From positions 31,689-95,688 of the forward strand of contig JAFXAU010000012.1 of assembly GCA_017516865.1 (NCBI GenBank): a stretch of 64,000 nucleotides of DNA. Direction: 5' to 3'. The position numbers were made by a program, and so were the translations under genes. Of this stretch, positions 51,730 through 61,907 are shown piece by piece (position 1 is the first letter of the stretch; each line of letters opens with the position of its first letter). The notes beneath the pieces were generated by a model. The model saw nothing but the letters and a program-made list of their open reading frames with translations, did no database searches and had not been told where the DNA came from. The stretch comes from Bacteroidales bacterium (lineage in GTDB: Bacteria; Bacteroidota; Bacteroidia; Bacteroidales; UBA1715).

Positions 51730-52203
51730 ATGAAACAGACTACCTTATGCTATTTGGAGAACGATGGCAAATATTTAATGTTGCATCGCACCAAAAAGCA
51801 GAACGATATAAATCACGATAAATGGATTGGAGTCGGAGGAAAGTTCGAAGAGGGTGAAACTCCCGAACAATGTATGTTGCGTGAGGTGTTTGAGGAAACG
51901 GGATTTTCGGTAACAAAATGGAAATATCGTGGAGTGGTGACGTTCTATCTAAATGAATCATACGGCGAAACCATGCACTTGTTCTCGTGTTTGGAATGGA
52001 ACGGGAAACAAAAAGTGTGCGATGAAGGTGATTTGGAATGGATTGATAAACAGAAACTTGCAGAATTGCCAATGTGGGAAGGCGATAAGATTTTTTTGAA
52101 GTTGGTAAACAATTTAGACGAGCCGTTTTTCAATCTCAAGTTGGTATATCAGGGAGAAAAACTTATCTCTGCTGAAAAGGACGGTGTTTCAATTGCGTTA
52201 TAA
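51730..52203 (+). CDS. NUDIX hydrolase (8-oxo-dGTPase-like)
   Basis: A 157-residue NUDIX enzyme. The ATG at 51730 (MKQTTLCYLEND) is preferred because the longer frame overlaps DUF2461 by 35 bases. The NUDIX box GGKFEEGET...REVFEETGF matches GX5EX7REUXEEXGU. The closest texture is MutT/MTH1-like (WIGVGGKFEEGE), so sanitising oxidised dNTPs is likely. A MutY-like glycosylase is encoded at 17291. It sits between DUF2461 and a radical SAM gene. Confidence 0.88.
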   Translation: MKQTTLCYLENDGKYLMLHRTKKQNDINHDKWIGVGGKFEEGETPEQCMLREVFEETGFSVTKWKYRGVVTFYLNESYGETMHLFSCLEWNGKQKVCDEGDLEWIDKQKLAELPMWEGDKIFLKLVNNLDEPFFNLKLVYQGEKLISAEKDGVSIAL

Positions 52204-52205
52204 TC

Positions 52206-53156
52206 ATGTATTTATGGGGCGACAATCGGCGTTTTAATTCGTATAAACGTTTTTTGCAGGAACGTTTCGGTGGTCGTATGCAGAAACTTACGTTGAATGC
52301 TGGTTTTACGTGTCCGAACCGTGACGGGTCCATCGGTGTAGGCGGTTGCACTTACTGTGTGAACGATGCGTTCAATCCTTCATACTGCGATGTGCGGAAG
52401 TCTGTTACGCAGCAATTGGACGAAGGCATAGAATTTCATCAAAATCGATACAGAAGGGCAGACGGGTATCTTGCGTATTTTCAAGCGTATTCCAATACGT
52501 ATGCGTCATTGGAGAAAATGGATGAAATCTATCGTCCGGCGATAGAGCATCCCGACGTAAAAGGAATTGTCGTTGGAACTCGTCCCGATTGTATTGACGA
52601 AGGAAAATTGGAATATTTTGCCAAGTTACAGGAAAAAATGTTTGTTTCCATAGAATATGGTGTTGAGTCGTGTTTTGATGAAACATTACAGCGGGTAAAT
52701 CGTGGACATACCTTCCAACAGGCCGTTAATGCGTTTGAACTGACAAAGAAATACGGTATACATACAGCAGGTCATTTTATGTATGGATTGCCAGGTGAAA
52801 CACCCGATATGTGGCTCGATGCGGTAAAAATGATTAATGACTTGCCAATGAACGGCATTAAATTTCATCAGTTACAATTGATAAAAAACACTAAAATGGA
52901 ACAGGAGTTTTACAAGAAATCTTCTGATTTCCATTTGTTTACGATTGATACGTATGTTCCGTTTATTGTTGATATTACAGAACGGCTCAATCCGTCGTTT
53001 GTGATTGAACGTTTTGCCGGCGAAGTTCCACCACGCTTTTTGCGTGAAAATACGTGGGGTCTGACGCGTTATGATGTTGTGCTACAACGAATAGAAAAAG
53101 AATTGGAACGACGCGACACGTTTCAAGGAAAGATTTATTTGAATTACAAAAACTGA
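52206..53156 (+). CDS. TIGR01212 family radical SAM protein (YhcC-like)
   Basis: A 316-residue radical SAM protein. The N-terminal FGGRMQKLTLNAGFTCPNRDG and GGCTYC give the unusual CX11CX2C spacing typical of TIGR01212 proteins. SAM-domain landmarks are GTRPDCIDEGKLEY and EYGVESCFDETLQRVNRGH. The C terminus has the family-typical PPRFLRENTWGLTRYDV. Members are Elp3-related in sequence, but their substrate is not settled. It follows the NUDIX gene by two bases and ends the cluster that began at gyrB. Confidence 0.92.
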   Translation: MYLWGDNRRFNSYKRFLQERFGGRMQKLTLNAGFTCPNRDGSIGVGGCTYCVNDAFNPSYCDVRKSVTQQLDEGIEFHQNRYRRADGYLAYFQAYSNTYASLEKMDEIYRPAIEHPDVKGIVVGTRPDCIDEGKLEYFAKLQEKMFVSIEYGVESCFDETLQRVNRGHTFQQAVNAFELTKKYGIHTAGHFMYGLPGETPDMWLDAVKMINDLPMNGIKFHQLQLIKNTKMEQEFYKKSSDFHLFTIDTYVPFIVDITERLNPSFVIERFAGEVPPRFLRENTWGLTRYDVVLQRIEKELERRDTFQGKIYLNYKN

Positions 53157-53329
53157 TTTTTTGAACTTGTGGTGAAAGTGTGTGGCGACTTTCAGGTCTG
53201 TTATTTCACCCCATAAATGTATTTTTCGTACCAATTTGCGCTATTTCGCGTATTAGTAATAATATGTATACCTATTTTTTGACGATGATGTTTTTAGATA
53301 CGACTTTTGCGTAAACAAAAACAAAAAAT

Positions 53330-55135
53330 ATGGCTCATAAGTATGTAGCGAGAGATTTCTCGAAATTCAAAGATGTTACAAGAATATTCGATGTTCTTGA
53401 GTATTACAAGGATAATAATCCTCATCAGCAGATTGCCTTAGGTGGGAAAAACACTGGTTCGTGGGTTACGTATAGCCCCGACGAGTATAGAGAATATGCG
53501 AATAATGTCAGCTATGCATTGATGGCATTGGGAATACAACCAAATGACAAAGTTGCCATTATTTCAACTAACCGCCCAGAATGGAATATGCTCGATATGG
53601 GTATTATGCAGATTGGTGCTGTGGTTGTACCTGTTTACCCAACTATTGGAGAAAACGACTACCGTTATATTTTGAATCATTGTGAAGCAAAGGTTGTATT
53701 TATGGAAGGTGCCGAAGTGATGAAAAAAATCACAGCCGTGAAGGATGATTTGAAAAATGTGGAACATTTCTACACGTTCGTTGACAGAAAAGAATATCCT
53801 TATTTCTCACAATTGATTGATTTGGGAAAAGCTAATCAAAAACCCGAAGAACTTGAGGCTCGTAAAAAGGCTGTCGCTCCAAATTCATGTGCTACAATCG
53901 TTTATACTTCGGGAACAACAGGAACACCTAAAGGAGCAATGTTGTCGCATAATAATATTGTAAACCAGTTGAAAGCTTTGCGTGCAACTCCGTCGGCTTC
54001 TTCAACGCGTGCATTGAGTTTCTTGCCGTTGAGCCACGTGTACGAAAGAATGTTGGTGTACTTGTATCAATATCTTGGAATGTCGGTTTACTATGCTCAG
54101 AACTTGGGTACTATAGCCGAAAACATTAAGGAAATCTGCCCAACAATGATGACGTGTGTTCCTCGTGTGTTGGAAAAAATGTACGACAAGATTTACGACA
54201 ACGGAAAGAAGATGAAAGGTCTGTCGAAGAAGATCTTCTATTGGGCTATCGACGTTGCCAAACAATATAGAATTGAAAAGAGCGACCGTCCGTTCGGTTA
54301 TAATTTAAAACTTGCCATAGCAAGAAAATTGGTTCTCAACAAGATAGCAGCCGCTGTCGGTGGCGATTTTGATATTCTTGTGTCGGGTTCGGCAGCTATT
54401 CCTTCGCATTTGGTTTCTTTCTTCTGCGCAGCAGGAATGACAATGTTCGAAGGCTATGGAATGACAGAAACATCGCCAGTTATCGCGGTAAGTAACCGTA
54501 AAAAATATGGTCGTGAGGCTGGAACAGTTGGTCAAGCACTTGATGGCGTTGACGTTCGCATTTCTGAACGTGGCGAGGTTATTTGTAAAGGCCACAACGT
54601 GATGATGGGCTACTACAAAGCACCAGAATTGACAGCTGAAGTAATCGACGAAGATGGTTGGATGCATACCGGTGACCTTGGAAAATTCAATGACAGAGGT
54701 CAGTTGATTTTGACAGGTCGTATCAAATCGTTGTTCAAGACTGCATTTGGTAAATATGTAAATCCACAAATTCTTGAAGAACGTTTCTCTACATCGCCAT
54801 TTATTGAAAATATGGTGGTTGTGGGTGAAGGTCAGAAGTTTGCCGCTGCAATTATTTCTCCGAATTTCGAATTTTTGAAATCTTGGTGTGCAAACCACGA
54901 TGTGGTATACACAAGTCCGGCAGAAATGGTGAAGGACAAAACCATCATTGCCCGTTTTAAACGCGAAATTGACAAATTCAACAAGGAATTCGGTGATACG
55001 GAACAAATTAAGAAATTTGAACTTGTTCCTGAAACTTGGGGAATGGAAAATGGCTTCCTAACTCCAACGTTGAAAGTAAAACGTGGTGTTGTTGCCGACC
55101 GCTATAAAGACACAATCGCTAAATTGTTCGCTTAG
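53330..55135 (+). CDS. Long-chain fatty acid-CoA ligase (AMP-binding)
   Basis: A 601-residue adenylate-forming enzyme of the FadD15/ACSL type. The AMP motif YTSGTTGTPKGAMLSHNN is near residues 189-206, YGMTETSPVI is near 379-388 and GWMHTGDLGKF near 440-450. The last motif, LTGRIKSLFKTAFGKYVNP, carries the catalytic lysine region. It activates long-chain fatty acids to acyl-CoA. It converges with the AddA-like gene, and the two coding regions overlap by four bases. Confidence 0.93.
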   Translation: MAHKYVARDFSKFKDVTRIFDVLEYYKDNNPHQQIALGGKNTGSWVTYSPDEYREYANNVSYALMALGIQPNDKVAIISTNRPEWNMLDMGIMQIGAVVVPVYPTIGENDYRYILNHCEAKVVFMEGAEVMKKITAVKDDLKNVEHFYTFVDRKEYPYFSQLIDLGKANQKPEELEARKKAVAPNSCATIVYTSGTTGTPKGAMLSHNNIVNQLKALRATPSASSTRALSFLPLSHVYERMLVYLYQYLGMSVYYAQNLGTIAENIKEICPTMMTCVPRVLEKMYDKIYDNGKKMKGLSKKIFYWAIDVAKQYRIEKSDRPFGYNLKLAIARKLVLNKIAAAVGGDFDILVSGSAAIPSHLVSFFCAAGMTMFEGYGMTETSPVIAVSNRKKYGREAGTVGQALDGVDVRISERGEVICKGHNVMMGYYKAPELTAEVIDEDGWMHTGDLGKFNDRGQLILTGRIKSLFKTAFGKYVNPQILEERFSTSPFIENMVVVGEGQKFAAAIISPNFEFLKSWCANHDVVYTSPAEMVKDKTIIARFKREIDKFNKEFGDTEQIKKFELVPETWGMENGFLTPTLKVKRGVVADRYKDTIAKLFA

Positions 55136-58100
55136 GCAACATCGACGATTTCGTCTAAATCAACATACCAAATATACCCTTTAGGGGTATAGCCCATAAG
55201 TGAGAGGATATTGATATATTCTCTCACTTGTTGTATATGGCTCAATGGTTTCTCTTTGGTAAATTTATAGTCAATTATTGTCACTTCGTTACATTTGATG
55301 AGCATGCGGTCGGGTCGCTTTTCTGTACCGCCTTGCAACAATAGTGGCTGCTCGGTGAGAATGCTGTCCCACGATTGGTCGAACCAATGGCAGACGCGTT
55401 CGGCGGAAAGTTTTGCTTTAAGAGTTTCGGAAATCTTTTTCTTTTCCTCTTGTGAAAATAATTCAGGCGGACAATATTGATTGACGCATGAATCAACATT
55501 CTCAATAGAAGAAATATGTTCGAGTATTTTGTGCATGAGCAATCCGTGTTCCCGCTCTGTCTGCGGTTGATTGAGCATTTCTATGAAATGTTTTGAATTC
55601 TTGTCGGGCAAAAGTTTGGCATTCGATTCTTCTCCGTCGATGTTTGTAATTGGATAGTCTTCTATATTTTTTGCTTTTGCCTGTTCTTTTTTTTCTGTTG
55701 TTGGTTTTGCGCTGCCTAAAATAAATGTATCGTTCTCGAAAATCGCTTCGGGAAACTTGTTTTTGATTTTTTCTAAAGTTTCTAACGTAGATGTTTCATA
55801 ATCATATATATACAGTTCTTCGCACGGTCGAGTGCAGGCAACGTACATGGCATTGAGATTGTCAATTTCTATGTTGTGCATTTCGTCGACATACGCGTCG
55901 CAAAACGTGGTGTCTTCTAAATTTCCTGATAGATTGACGTAAGGAAGTTCTTCATAATCAGTCTTATAGAGAGCTGAATATGAATTCTTCTTGGCTCGTG
56001 TGAATTTCGGCATAATTACAACGGGATATTCCAATCCTTTTGACGTATGCACGGTGTAAGCACTCATATATCCCGCTGTTTGTGCTTGTTGTAAGTACGT
56101 AGAATCTTTCACCTCGTCCCAATGTTCAAGAAAATGGGAAATGTTGGTATTGTTGTTTTTTGAATACGTATACACAAGGTTCTGAAAATCTGTGATGTAC
56201 GCAATCTCAGATGGAATTTCGTGTAAGGAGAATTTTTCAATAATACTTTCGATAGTTTCAAACAATGACATATTTCGGGAAATGTCTGTCTCGTCGGTTG
56301 GAAGTGCATTTCCCGTAAGACTTGTATAGGCATATTCCAAAAATGAATCATAAAATTGAGCGTCTCTGCTGTCTTGAGAAACTGTCATTTTTTGTAAATA
56401 TGTAGTGATGAATTGCACTGCTAATGAGTTGTTTACGAGCATAGCCTCTTTGCTCATGACGGAAAGAGAGTCTTTATATTTAATGTATTGAGCATCGTTC
56501 TTTTTCTTGTTGAAAAATTCAACTAAGCGAGAAATGTCTTTTTTCTCGTAACAGAGAAACACTATATCTTCGGCTTTTCTGCCGCCGTCTATAAGCGAAA
56601 TAACTTTTTGAAAAATTTCCTCAAGAATCGCTTCCCTTTGTTCTTCGACGGAGATTCTTTTTTTATCTGGAGATTTTTCTACGTTCACGATTTTTATCTC
56701 AACGCAGCCTCCGTCGCCTTTTTTTACACCCTGTCCGCAGTCGGCATAAATTTCGCGTATTGTGCCGAAATCTACGCCGTGGCTGTTGTTAAAACTCGTT
56801 TCGACGTCATTTGCGTAGACTTTGAAAAATTCATTATTGAATGAGACGATGTTTTGCAAACTGCGGTAATTGTCCGATAAAGGATAGATTTTTGATTCAA
56901 AACTGCTGTCGTTGTGCAGATTGTGGAGCAGTTTCCAGTCGCCGTTGCGGAAACGGTAAATAGACTGCTTTACGTCGCCGATAATGAGTGCGTCTTTGCC
57001 TAAAGCCAACAGATTGGCAATTATCGGTTTAAAGTTGTCCCATTGCATTTTCGATGTGTCCTGAAATTCATCTATCATGATGTTTTCTATGAACTGACCA
57101 ATTTTTTCGTAGATGAATGGCGTGTCGCAGTCGTTTATAATGGTTTTGAGGAACGTGTTTGCGAAAGCGATAAAAAATGTGTTCTCTTCTTTGCAATAGG
57201 TATCTAATTCATTCTGAATGAATTGAGAAAGAATAATTCCTTGCTTGTGTTTGAGGATTTCTTCAGCTGTCCTGTATTCCCGCCACGATTTTGAATCAAC
57301 GGCAGTGAGTTCGTTGAGTTCTTCTAAGAGCTTTTGTAAACCGCTATTGAACAACTCTGTAACTTCTGCTATTTGGTTTTTACGTGCAACTTTGTTTATG
57401 TCGAGAGCATTTGATTTGAAAGGATTTCCAAAATCATTTTCTGCATATTTTCGTAAAAACAATAGTGGACTTGATTTTGCACCTCCTGAAAAATCCTCCA
57501 AGGCATATCCAGCTTTTTTTACAAAATCAATGGTCTCCTTTGCTTTTGTCAAAATTTTTTGTTGAGTAGACTTGATCGTATTTTCCAGATTATTAAAAAG
57601 TTGCGTCAGTCTTTGAATTTCTTCGTCGGGCGAGTAGGAGAGTTGTCTGTGTGCCTCTTGATATTGTTCTACAAAGAAATTTTTACTTTCGGCAATGATA
57701 GCCTTTTTTATGTCAGTGCTTTTGTTTTGGTCAATGTCGTCGAATGCAAAATTCACGAGAGTCTGATGAAGTGTCTCGTTTTTTAATGAGTTGACCAATA
57801 GATTTTTAACTACAGTTTCGAGTATTTCGTCTTGTTTGAGTTCCAGCGAAAATTTTGGTGGAAGTCCCAAGTCTTTTGCAAAATTTCTAATAATTCTTTG
57901 TGTGAAAGAATCAATTGTTTCTATAAAAAAGAACGAATAATTGTGCAAAATGTCTTTGTACAATGCCTTTGCCTTTGTGCGAATAGTTTCTTCGTCCCAG
58001 TTCTTGTTGGCTTTGAGTAAATCGCTTATGTATTTGGCGTCTTGTTTGAATGACAGTTCGTACAAGGCTTTGAGGATTCTGTCCTTCATTTCGCCGCAGG

Positions 58101-58230
58101 CGTTATTGGTGAACGTCACCGCCAAAGTTTTTTTGTAATTCTTAGAATCTTGAAATAGCAATTTCAAGTATTCCAACGTCAGTGTATATGTTTTCCCTGC
58201 TCCGGCAGAGGCTTTGTAAATATTCAGCAT
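55132..58230 (-). CDS. AddA-like UvrD-family helicase-nuclease
   Basis: A 1032-residue recombination helicase. Walker A is ASAGAGKTY at the N terminus, motif II is MIDEFQDTSKMQW and motif III GDVKQSIYRFRNGD. Motif VI is in the stretch NAMYVACTRPCEELYIY. The C-terminal 160 residues form a PD-(D/E)xK nuclease (HGLLMHKILEHIS, then RPDRMLI and VTIIDYKFTK). It matches the Bacteroidota AddA-like proteins that process double-strand breaks. The usual AddB-type partner (a PD-(D/E)xK protein with inactivated helicase) is not adjacent; a glycosyltransferase gene lies upstream instead. Confidence 0.9.
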   Translation of the reverse strand: MLNIYKASAGAGKTYTLTLEYLKLLFQDSKNYKKTLAVTFTNNACGEMKDRILKALYELSFKQDAKYISDLLKANKNWDEETIRTKAKALYKDILHNYSFFFIETIDSFTQRIIRNFAKDLGLPPKFSLELKQDEILETVVKNLLVNSLKNETLHQTLVNFAFDDIDQNKSTDIKKAIIAESKNFFVEQYQEAHRQLSYSPDEEIQRLTQLFNNLENTIKSTQQKILTKAKETIDFVKKAGYALEDFSGGAKSSPLLFLRKYAENDFGNPFKSNALDINKVARKNQIAEVTELFNSGLQKLLEELNELTAVDSKSWREYRTAEEILKHKQGIILSQFIQNELDTYCKEENTFFIAFANTFLKTIINDCDTPFIYEKIGQFIENIMIDEFQDTSKMQWDNFKPIIANLLALGKDALIIGDVKQSIYRFRNGDWKLLHNLHNDSSFESKIYPLSDNYRSLQNIVSFNNEFFKVYANDVETSFNNSHGVDFGTIREIYADCGQGVKKGDGGCVEIKIVNVEKSPDKKRISVEEQREAILEEIFQKVISLIDGGRKAEDIVFLCYEKKDISRLVEFFNKKKNDAQYIKYKDSLSVMSKEAMLVNNSLAVQFITTYLQKMTVSQDSRDAQFYDSFLEYAYTSLTGNALPTDETDISRNMSLFETIESIIEKFSLHEIPSEIAYITDFQNLVYTYSKNNNTNISHFLEHWDEVKDSTYLQQAQTAGYMSAYTVHTSKGLEYPVVIMPKFTRAKKNSYSALYKTDYEELPYVNLSGNLEDTTFCDAYVDEMHNIEIDNLNAMYVACTRPCEELYIYDYETSTLETLEKIKNKFPEAIFENDTFILGSAKPTTEKKEQAKAKNIEDYPITNIDGEESNAKLLPDKNSKHFIEMLNQPQTEREHGLLMHKILEHISSIENVDSCVNQYCPPELFSQEEKKKISETLKAKLSAERVCHWFDQSWDSILTEQPLLLQGGTEKRPDRMLIKCNEVTIIDYKFTKEKPLSHIQQVREYINILSLMGYTPKGYIWYVDLDEIVDVA

Positions 58231-58325
58231 ACAATAATTTTTCTATAAATATACGAGAAACAAATAATTCTGCATGAAGATTTGCAAGAAAAAATCGAAA
58301 TGGTTGTAATGTCGCGCCTTCCGAA

Positions 58326-59435
58326 TCATTCAATCTTCCTATTTTTCCATTGAACAGGATGAACGACTACAATGATTGGAATGAGGGTGACGTATATAAA
58401 ATATACGCATTCAAAAGGAATGGCCAACCAAAGGTATTTCTTTGATTTATAGTACGATGCGGTTTGTATGAATATAGCTAAATCGCCAATCATTTTTGCT
58501 GAAAAAACTAAAATGAAACAAAGAAGAAAAATCATAGAACTGAATAAAACTCCTATTGCACTGATACAGAGCCATAAACATGTAAGATAAACGATGAGTG
58601 AAACGGCAATTGAATCTCTGTCCTTGTAACCGCCAGCTTTCGAAGCCCAACGGCAGCGTTGACGAATAAAAGCCGAAATGCTTTGTGGCATTGGGGTGCT
58701 TACGGATGCGGAACTGTCTTGTATGATTCTTACATTTGGGGAATTTAGTGTTTTGGCTTTGTGAAGTAGGAAAACGTCGTCGCCCGATGAATAGTTATTG
58801 TTTGTGTAATAATGGTTTACGAAAAAATCTCGGGTAATGCACATGTTGGCTCCGTTGCAGCTGAATGCATGGTTTTGTTTTGCCAAACCAGTCTGAATTG
58901 CCTGAATGCCAATGAAATCGAGTGCCGCACATTTTTCCACAATGGTGGATTTTTCGGAAATTTGCGGAATCACGCAGCCGAAAAATAAAATTCCTTCGCT
59001 TGCTTGTGCAATGTACGTTTCCAACCAATTAGAACCTACGTGGCAGTCGGCGTCGGTAAAAAAAATGTATTCGCCGTGAACTTGGCTCAATCCATATTTG
59101 AGAGCCGCTTTTTTTCCTGTAACTCCTTCAGGTGCTTCGACAAGACAAATTCTTTGGTCTCGGAATTGTTTGATTGTCGATATTGTTCCGTCTTCCGAAT
59201 GGTCGTCAACTATAATTATTTCGTAGCAATCTTCGGGATATGACTGTGAAAGAAGATCGCGACAAATATTTTTTATTGCAGTTTCTTCGTTCCGGGCGGC
59301 AATCACAATGGAACAGAAGGGAAAAGAATGTTCGAGTCGTTTGGAGTTGCCGTTTTTTCTCAAGCCAATCATGGCATAAATGATAAGCGACAAGTAGCAA
59401 AAAGCAATAAATATTGAGATACAAAAAAGCGTCAT
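58326..59435 (-). CDS. Membrane-bound family 2 glycosyltransferase
   Basis: A 369-residue GT2 protein with one N-terminal helix and three C-terminal helices. The GT-A fold shows VIAARNEE, IIVDDHSEDGT, the metal-binding FTDADCH and the processive-type RQRCRWASKAGG (QxxRW-like). It resembles enzymes that add sugars to membrane lipids or exopolysaccharide at the inner face. It lies upstream of the AddA-like gene on the same strand, 95 bases away, and has its own promoter. Confidence 0.87.
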   Translation of the reverse strand: MTLFCISIFIAFCYLSLIIYAMIGLRKNGNSKRLEHSFPFCSIVIAARNEETAIKNICRDLLSQSYPEDCYEIIIVDDHSEDGTISTIKQFRDQRICLVEAPEGVTGKKAALKYGLSQVHGEYIFFTDADCHVGSNWLETYIAQASEGILFFGCVIPQISEKSTIVEKCAALDFIGIQAIQTGLAKQNHAFSCNGANMCITRDFFVNHYYTNNNYSSGDDVFLLHKAKTLNSPNVRIIQDSSASVSTPMPQSISAFIRQRCRWASKAGGYKDRDSIAVSLIVYLTCLWLCISAIGVLFSSMIFLLCFILVFSAKMIGDLAIFIQTASYYKSKKYLWLAIPFECVYFIYVTLIPIIVVVHPVQWKNRKIE

Positions 59436-59451
59436 ACGTAAAAAATAATTC

Positions 59452-59480
59452 CAAATTTATATATTTTGTCGAAATCCAAA
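59452..59480 (-). promoter_or_regulatory. Glycosyltransferase promoter (TTTG-N17-TAAATTTG, minus strand)
   Basis: The complement of 59452-59459 reads TAAATTTG and the complement of 59477-59480 reads TTTG, 17 bases apart. This is slightly shorter spacing than the consensus. The -7 box is 16 bases before the ATG at 59435. Confidence 0.55.
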
Positions 59481-59526
59481 CTAAAATAGCGGAAAAAGGA
59501 GTATCTTAGCGAAAATTTTTGAGACC

Positions 59527-61905
59527 ATGTGGGTTAAGGTAGCAAGGTTTATTCTTAAATATCGTGTCGCCATTATTGTGTTCCTCACAATATCGACGGC
59601 GTTCATGGGCTATGAAGCAAAGAATGTTCATCTTTCGTATGAATATGCTTCACTTCTGCCTCAGACCGATTCAGCATATATACAATTCGTTCATTTTAAA
59701 GAAGATTTTGGTTCCGATGCAAATGGTTTGATTGTCGGGTTAAAAACGAAGGATATATTTAATTTACAGAAGTTTAACCGCTTTGTTGATATGTGCGACA
59801 CGTTGCATAGCATTGAAGGTGTCGACAATATTATGTCGGTTGCTCATGCGGTTAGAATCAATGAATCGGGGACAAAGGTCGAACCATATTTTACGTCGAA
59901 ACCAGAAACGCAGGAAGAACTTGATTCGATTTCAGCATTGATTTTGAATCAGCCTTTGTACGAAGGACTTTTGTTCGATAAGGACAAAGACGTTTATGTC
60001 TTAATGTTGACCATTCGTCAGAGCATATTGGATAGTCCTGCACGTGAGGAACTGATTGCTCATATAGAGACAATATTGCGTGAATTTGAATCTGAAACGG
60101 AAATCCCTATTTTTATTACCGGAATGCCGTATGTGAGAACGCAGACTTCGTTGAAGCTCCAGTCGGAATTGAGTTCGTTTGCCGTGTGGGCGGTAATTGT
60201 GTGTGCAATAATATTGTACATAATTTTCCGCTCGATTAAAAATGTGTTGTTCTCGTTGTTGGTAGTGGTTGTTTCTGTGATTTGGGTGCTTGGCTGGATG
60301 GGTGTTTTCAATTACGAACTGACCATGTTGAGTGCAATGTTGTCGTCGTTGATTATTGTGATTTGCGTCCCGAACTGCGTCTTTTTCCTAAATAAATATC
60401 ATCAAGAATATGCGGCTCATGGAAATAAGATAAAGGCCTTACAGCGAGTGATTTACAAGGTTGGTAATTCGTTGTTTTTGTCAAATTTGACTACGGCGGT
60501 CGGATTTTTGGCATTCTTGGTGACGGACAGTACGATAATGCAGGAATTTGGTCTGGTCGCTTCTCTTGGTATTTTGGGAATATTTGTCTTTTCTATCACA
60601 ATACTTACGATTATTTTCAGTTATTTGGCTCCGCCGTCGGAAAAAATGCTGAAACATTTGGATAGCAAATTTTTCGATAAGGCTGTGGATTTTATAACAC
60701 GATGGACGTCGACAAAACGGCCAATTATATATGTAACGACAATTGTAATGTTGGCTGTGGCTATATGGGGAATGACGAAAATTCAACGTACAGGCTACGT
60801 TGTTGACGATTTGCCACAGAAAGATGCCATCATGCGCGACCTTCGTTTTGCCGAAGAAAAGTTTAATGGTGTCTTGCCGCTCGAAATTCAAATTGAGGAT
60901 ACTGCCAAAATCAACATAATGCGCGACAAGGCTTTCCAACGCAAGGTAGATGAATTAGTCGACAGTCTTGCCACGTATAGCGAACTTGCAAAACCGTTGT
61001 CAATCATCGATTTCTTGAAATTCAGCTGGCAGGCTCACAATGGCGGAAATCCTGAATATTACAAATTGCCTAATTCAACCGACATTTTCTATCAGAATAA
61101 GTTGAAAAAACTTGCAAAAGGAGCTGGAAATGGTCTCGGAAATTTACAATATTCGTTGGTTGATTCAACTGGAAAGAAAATCCGCGTACGATGCAGTGTG
61201 AAAGACGTTGGAACGGATAAAATTGCTGTGCTCGAAAAAGATTTATACGAAGACTTAAATGCTATATTCCCGTCGGATAGATACAAAACTCTTATTACGG
61301 GAACAAGCATCATGAATTTTAAGGGTTCGCAGTATTTGTTGAAGAATTTGTTCAGCAGTGTGGCTCTGGCAATTGTAATTGTGGGCTTGTTTATGGCGAT
61401 TTTGTTCCGTTCGAAACGCATGGTGCTCGTTTCGCTGATTCCAAATATTCTTCCGATGTTCTTTACCGCGGCATTGATGGGATTTTTCGGTATCCGCATA
61501 AAAGTGTCTACAATTTTAGTGTTCAGTATAGCATTCGGTATCTCAATCGATGATACGATTCACTTCTTGTCACGTTACCGCCAGGGGCTCAAGTCTTCGG
61601 GCTGGAGCATAAAAGATGCGGTTAATTCTGCAATTCGCGAAACATCACCGAGTATGATTTCAACTTCGGTGATTTTGTTCTTCGGTTTTGGCATATTTAT
61701 CTTCTCTCAATTCGGCGGAACAATGGCAATGGGTAGCCTTGTGGCAATGACGCTGTTGTTCGCTATGATATTCAATAACTTACTCCTTCCGAGCTTACTG
61801 TTAACCTTAGATAAACGGATTACAACCAGACATTTCGAAGAGCCTTTGTTGGATATCTATAATGAGGAAGAAGATATTGAAATTGAGGATTTAGAAATAG
61901 AGTAG
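59527..61905 (+). CDS. RND-superfamily lipid/hydrophobe exporter (HAE3/MMPL-like)
   Basis: A 792-residue inner-membrane protein with twelve predicted helices in two halves. Each half starts with one helix, then a large periplasmic loop, then five helices. Helix 4-type motifs include SIAFGISIDDTIHFLSRYR near residues 670-688, where the paired acidic residues serve proton coupling. The C terminus is strongly acidic (NEEEDIEIEDLEIE). Family members export hopanoids, lipids or other hydrophobic molecules. The epimerase gene starts two bases after its end, so the pair may act on a glycolipid; this is inference. Confidence 0.88.
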   Translation: MWVKVARFILKYRVAIIVFLTISTAFMGYEAKNVHLSYEYASLLPQTDSAYIQFVHFKEDFGSDANGLIVGLKTKDIFNLQKFNRFVDMCDTLHSIEGVDNIMSVAHAVRINESGTKVEPYFTSKPETQEELDSISALILNQPLYEGLLFDKDKDVYVLMLTIRQSILDSPAREELIAHIETILREFESETEIPIFITGMPYVRTQTSLKLQSELSSFAVWAVIVCAIILYIIFRSIKNVLFSLLVVVVSVIWVLGWMGVFNYELTMLSAMLSSLIIVICVPNCVFFLNKYHQEYAAHGNKIKALQRVIYKVGNSLFLSNLTTAVGFLAFLVTDSTIMQEFGLVASLGILGIFVFSITILTIIFSYLAPPSEKMLKHLDSKFFDKAVDFITRWTSTKRPIIYVTTIVMLAVAIWGMTKIQRTGYVVDDLPQKDAIMRDLRFAEEKFNGVLPLEIQIEDTAKINIMRDKAFQRKVDELVDSLATYSELAKPLSIIDFLKFSWQAHNGGNPEYYKLPNSTDIFYQNKLKKLAKGAGNGLGNLQYSLVDSTGKKIRVRCSVKDVGTDKIAVLEKDLYEDLNAIFPSDRYKTLITGTSIMNFKGSQYLLKNLFSSVALAIVIVGLFMAILFRSKRMVLVSLIPNILPMFFTAALMGFFGIRIKVSTILVFSIAFGISIDDTIHFLSRYRQGLKSSGWSIKDAVNSAIRETSPSMISTSVILFFGFGIFIFSQFGGTMAMGSLVAMTLLFAMIFNNLLLPSLLLTLDKRITTRHFEEPLLDIYNEEEDIEIEDLEIE

Positions 61906-61907
61906 GG

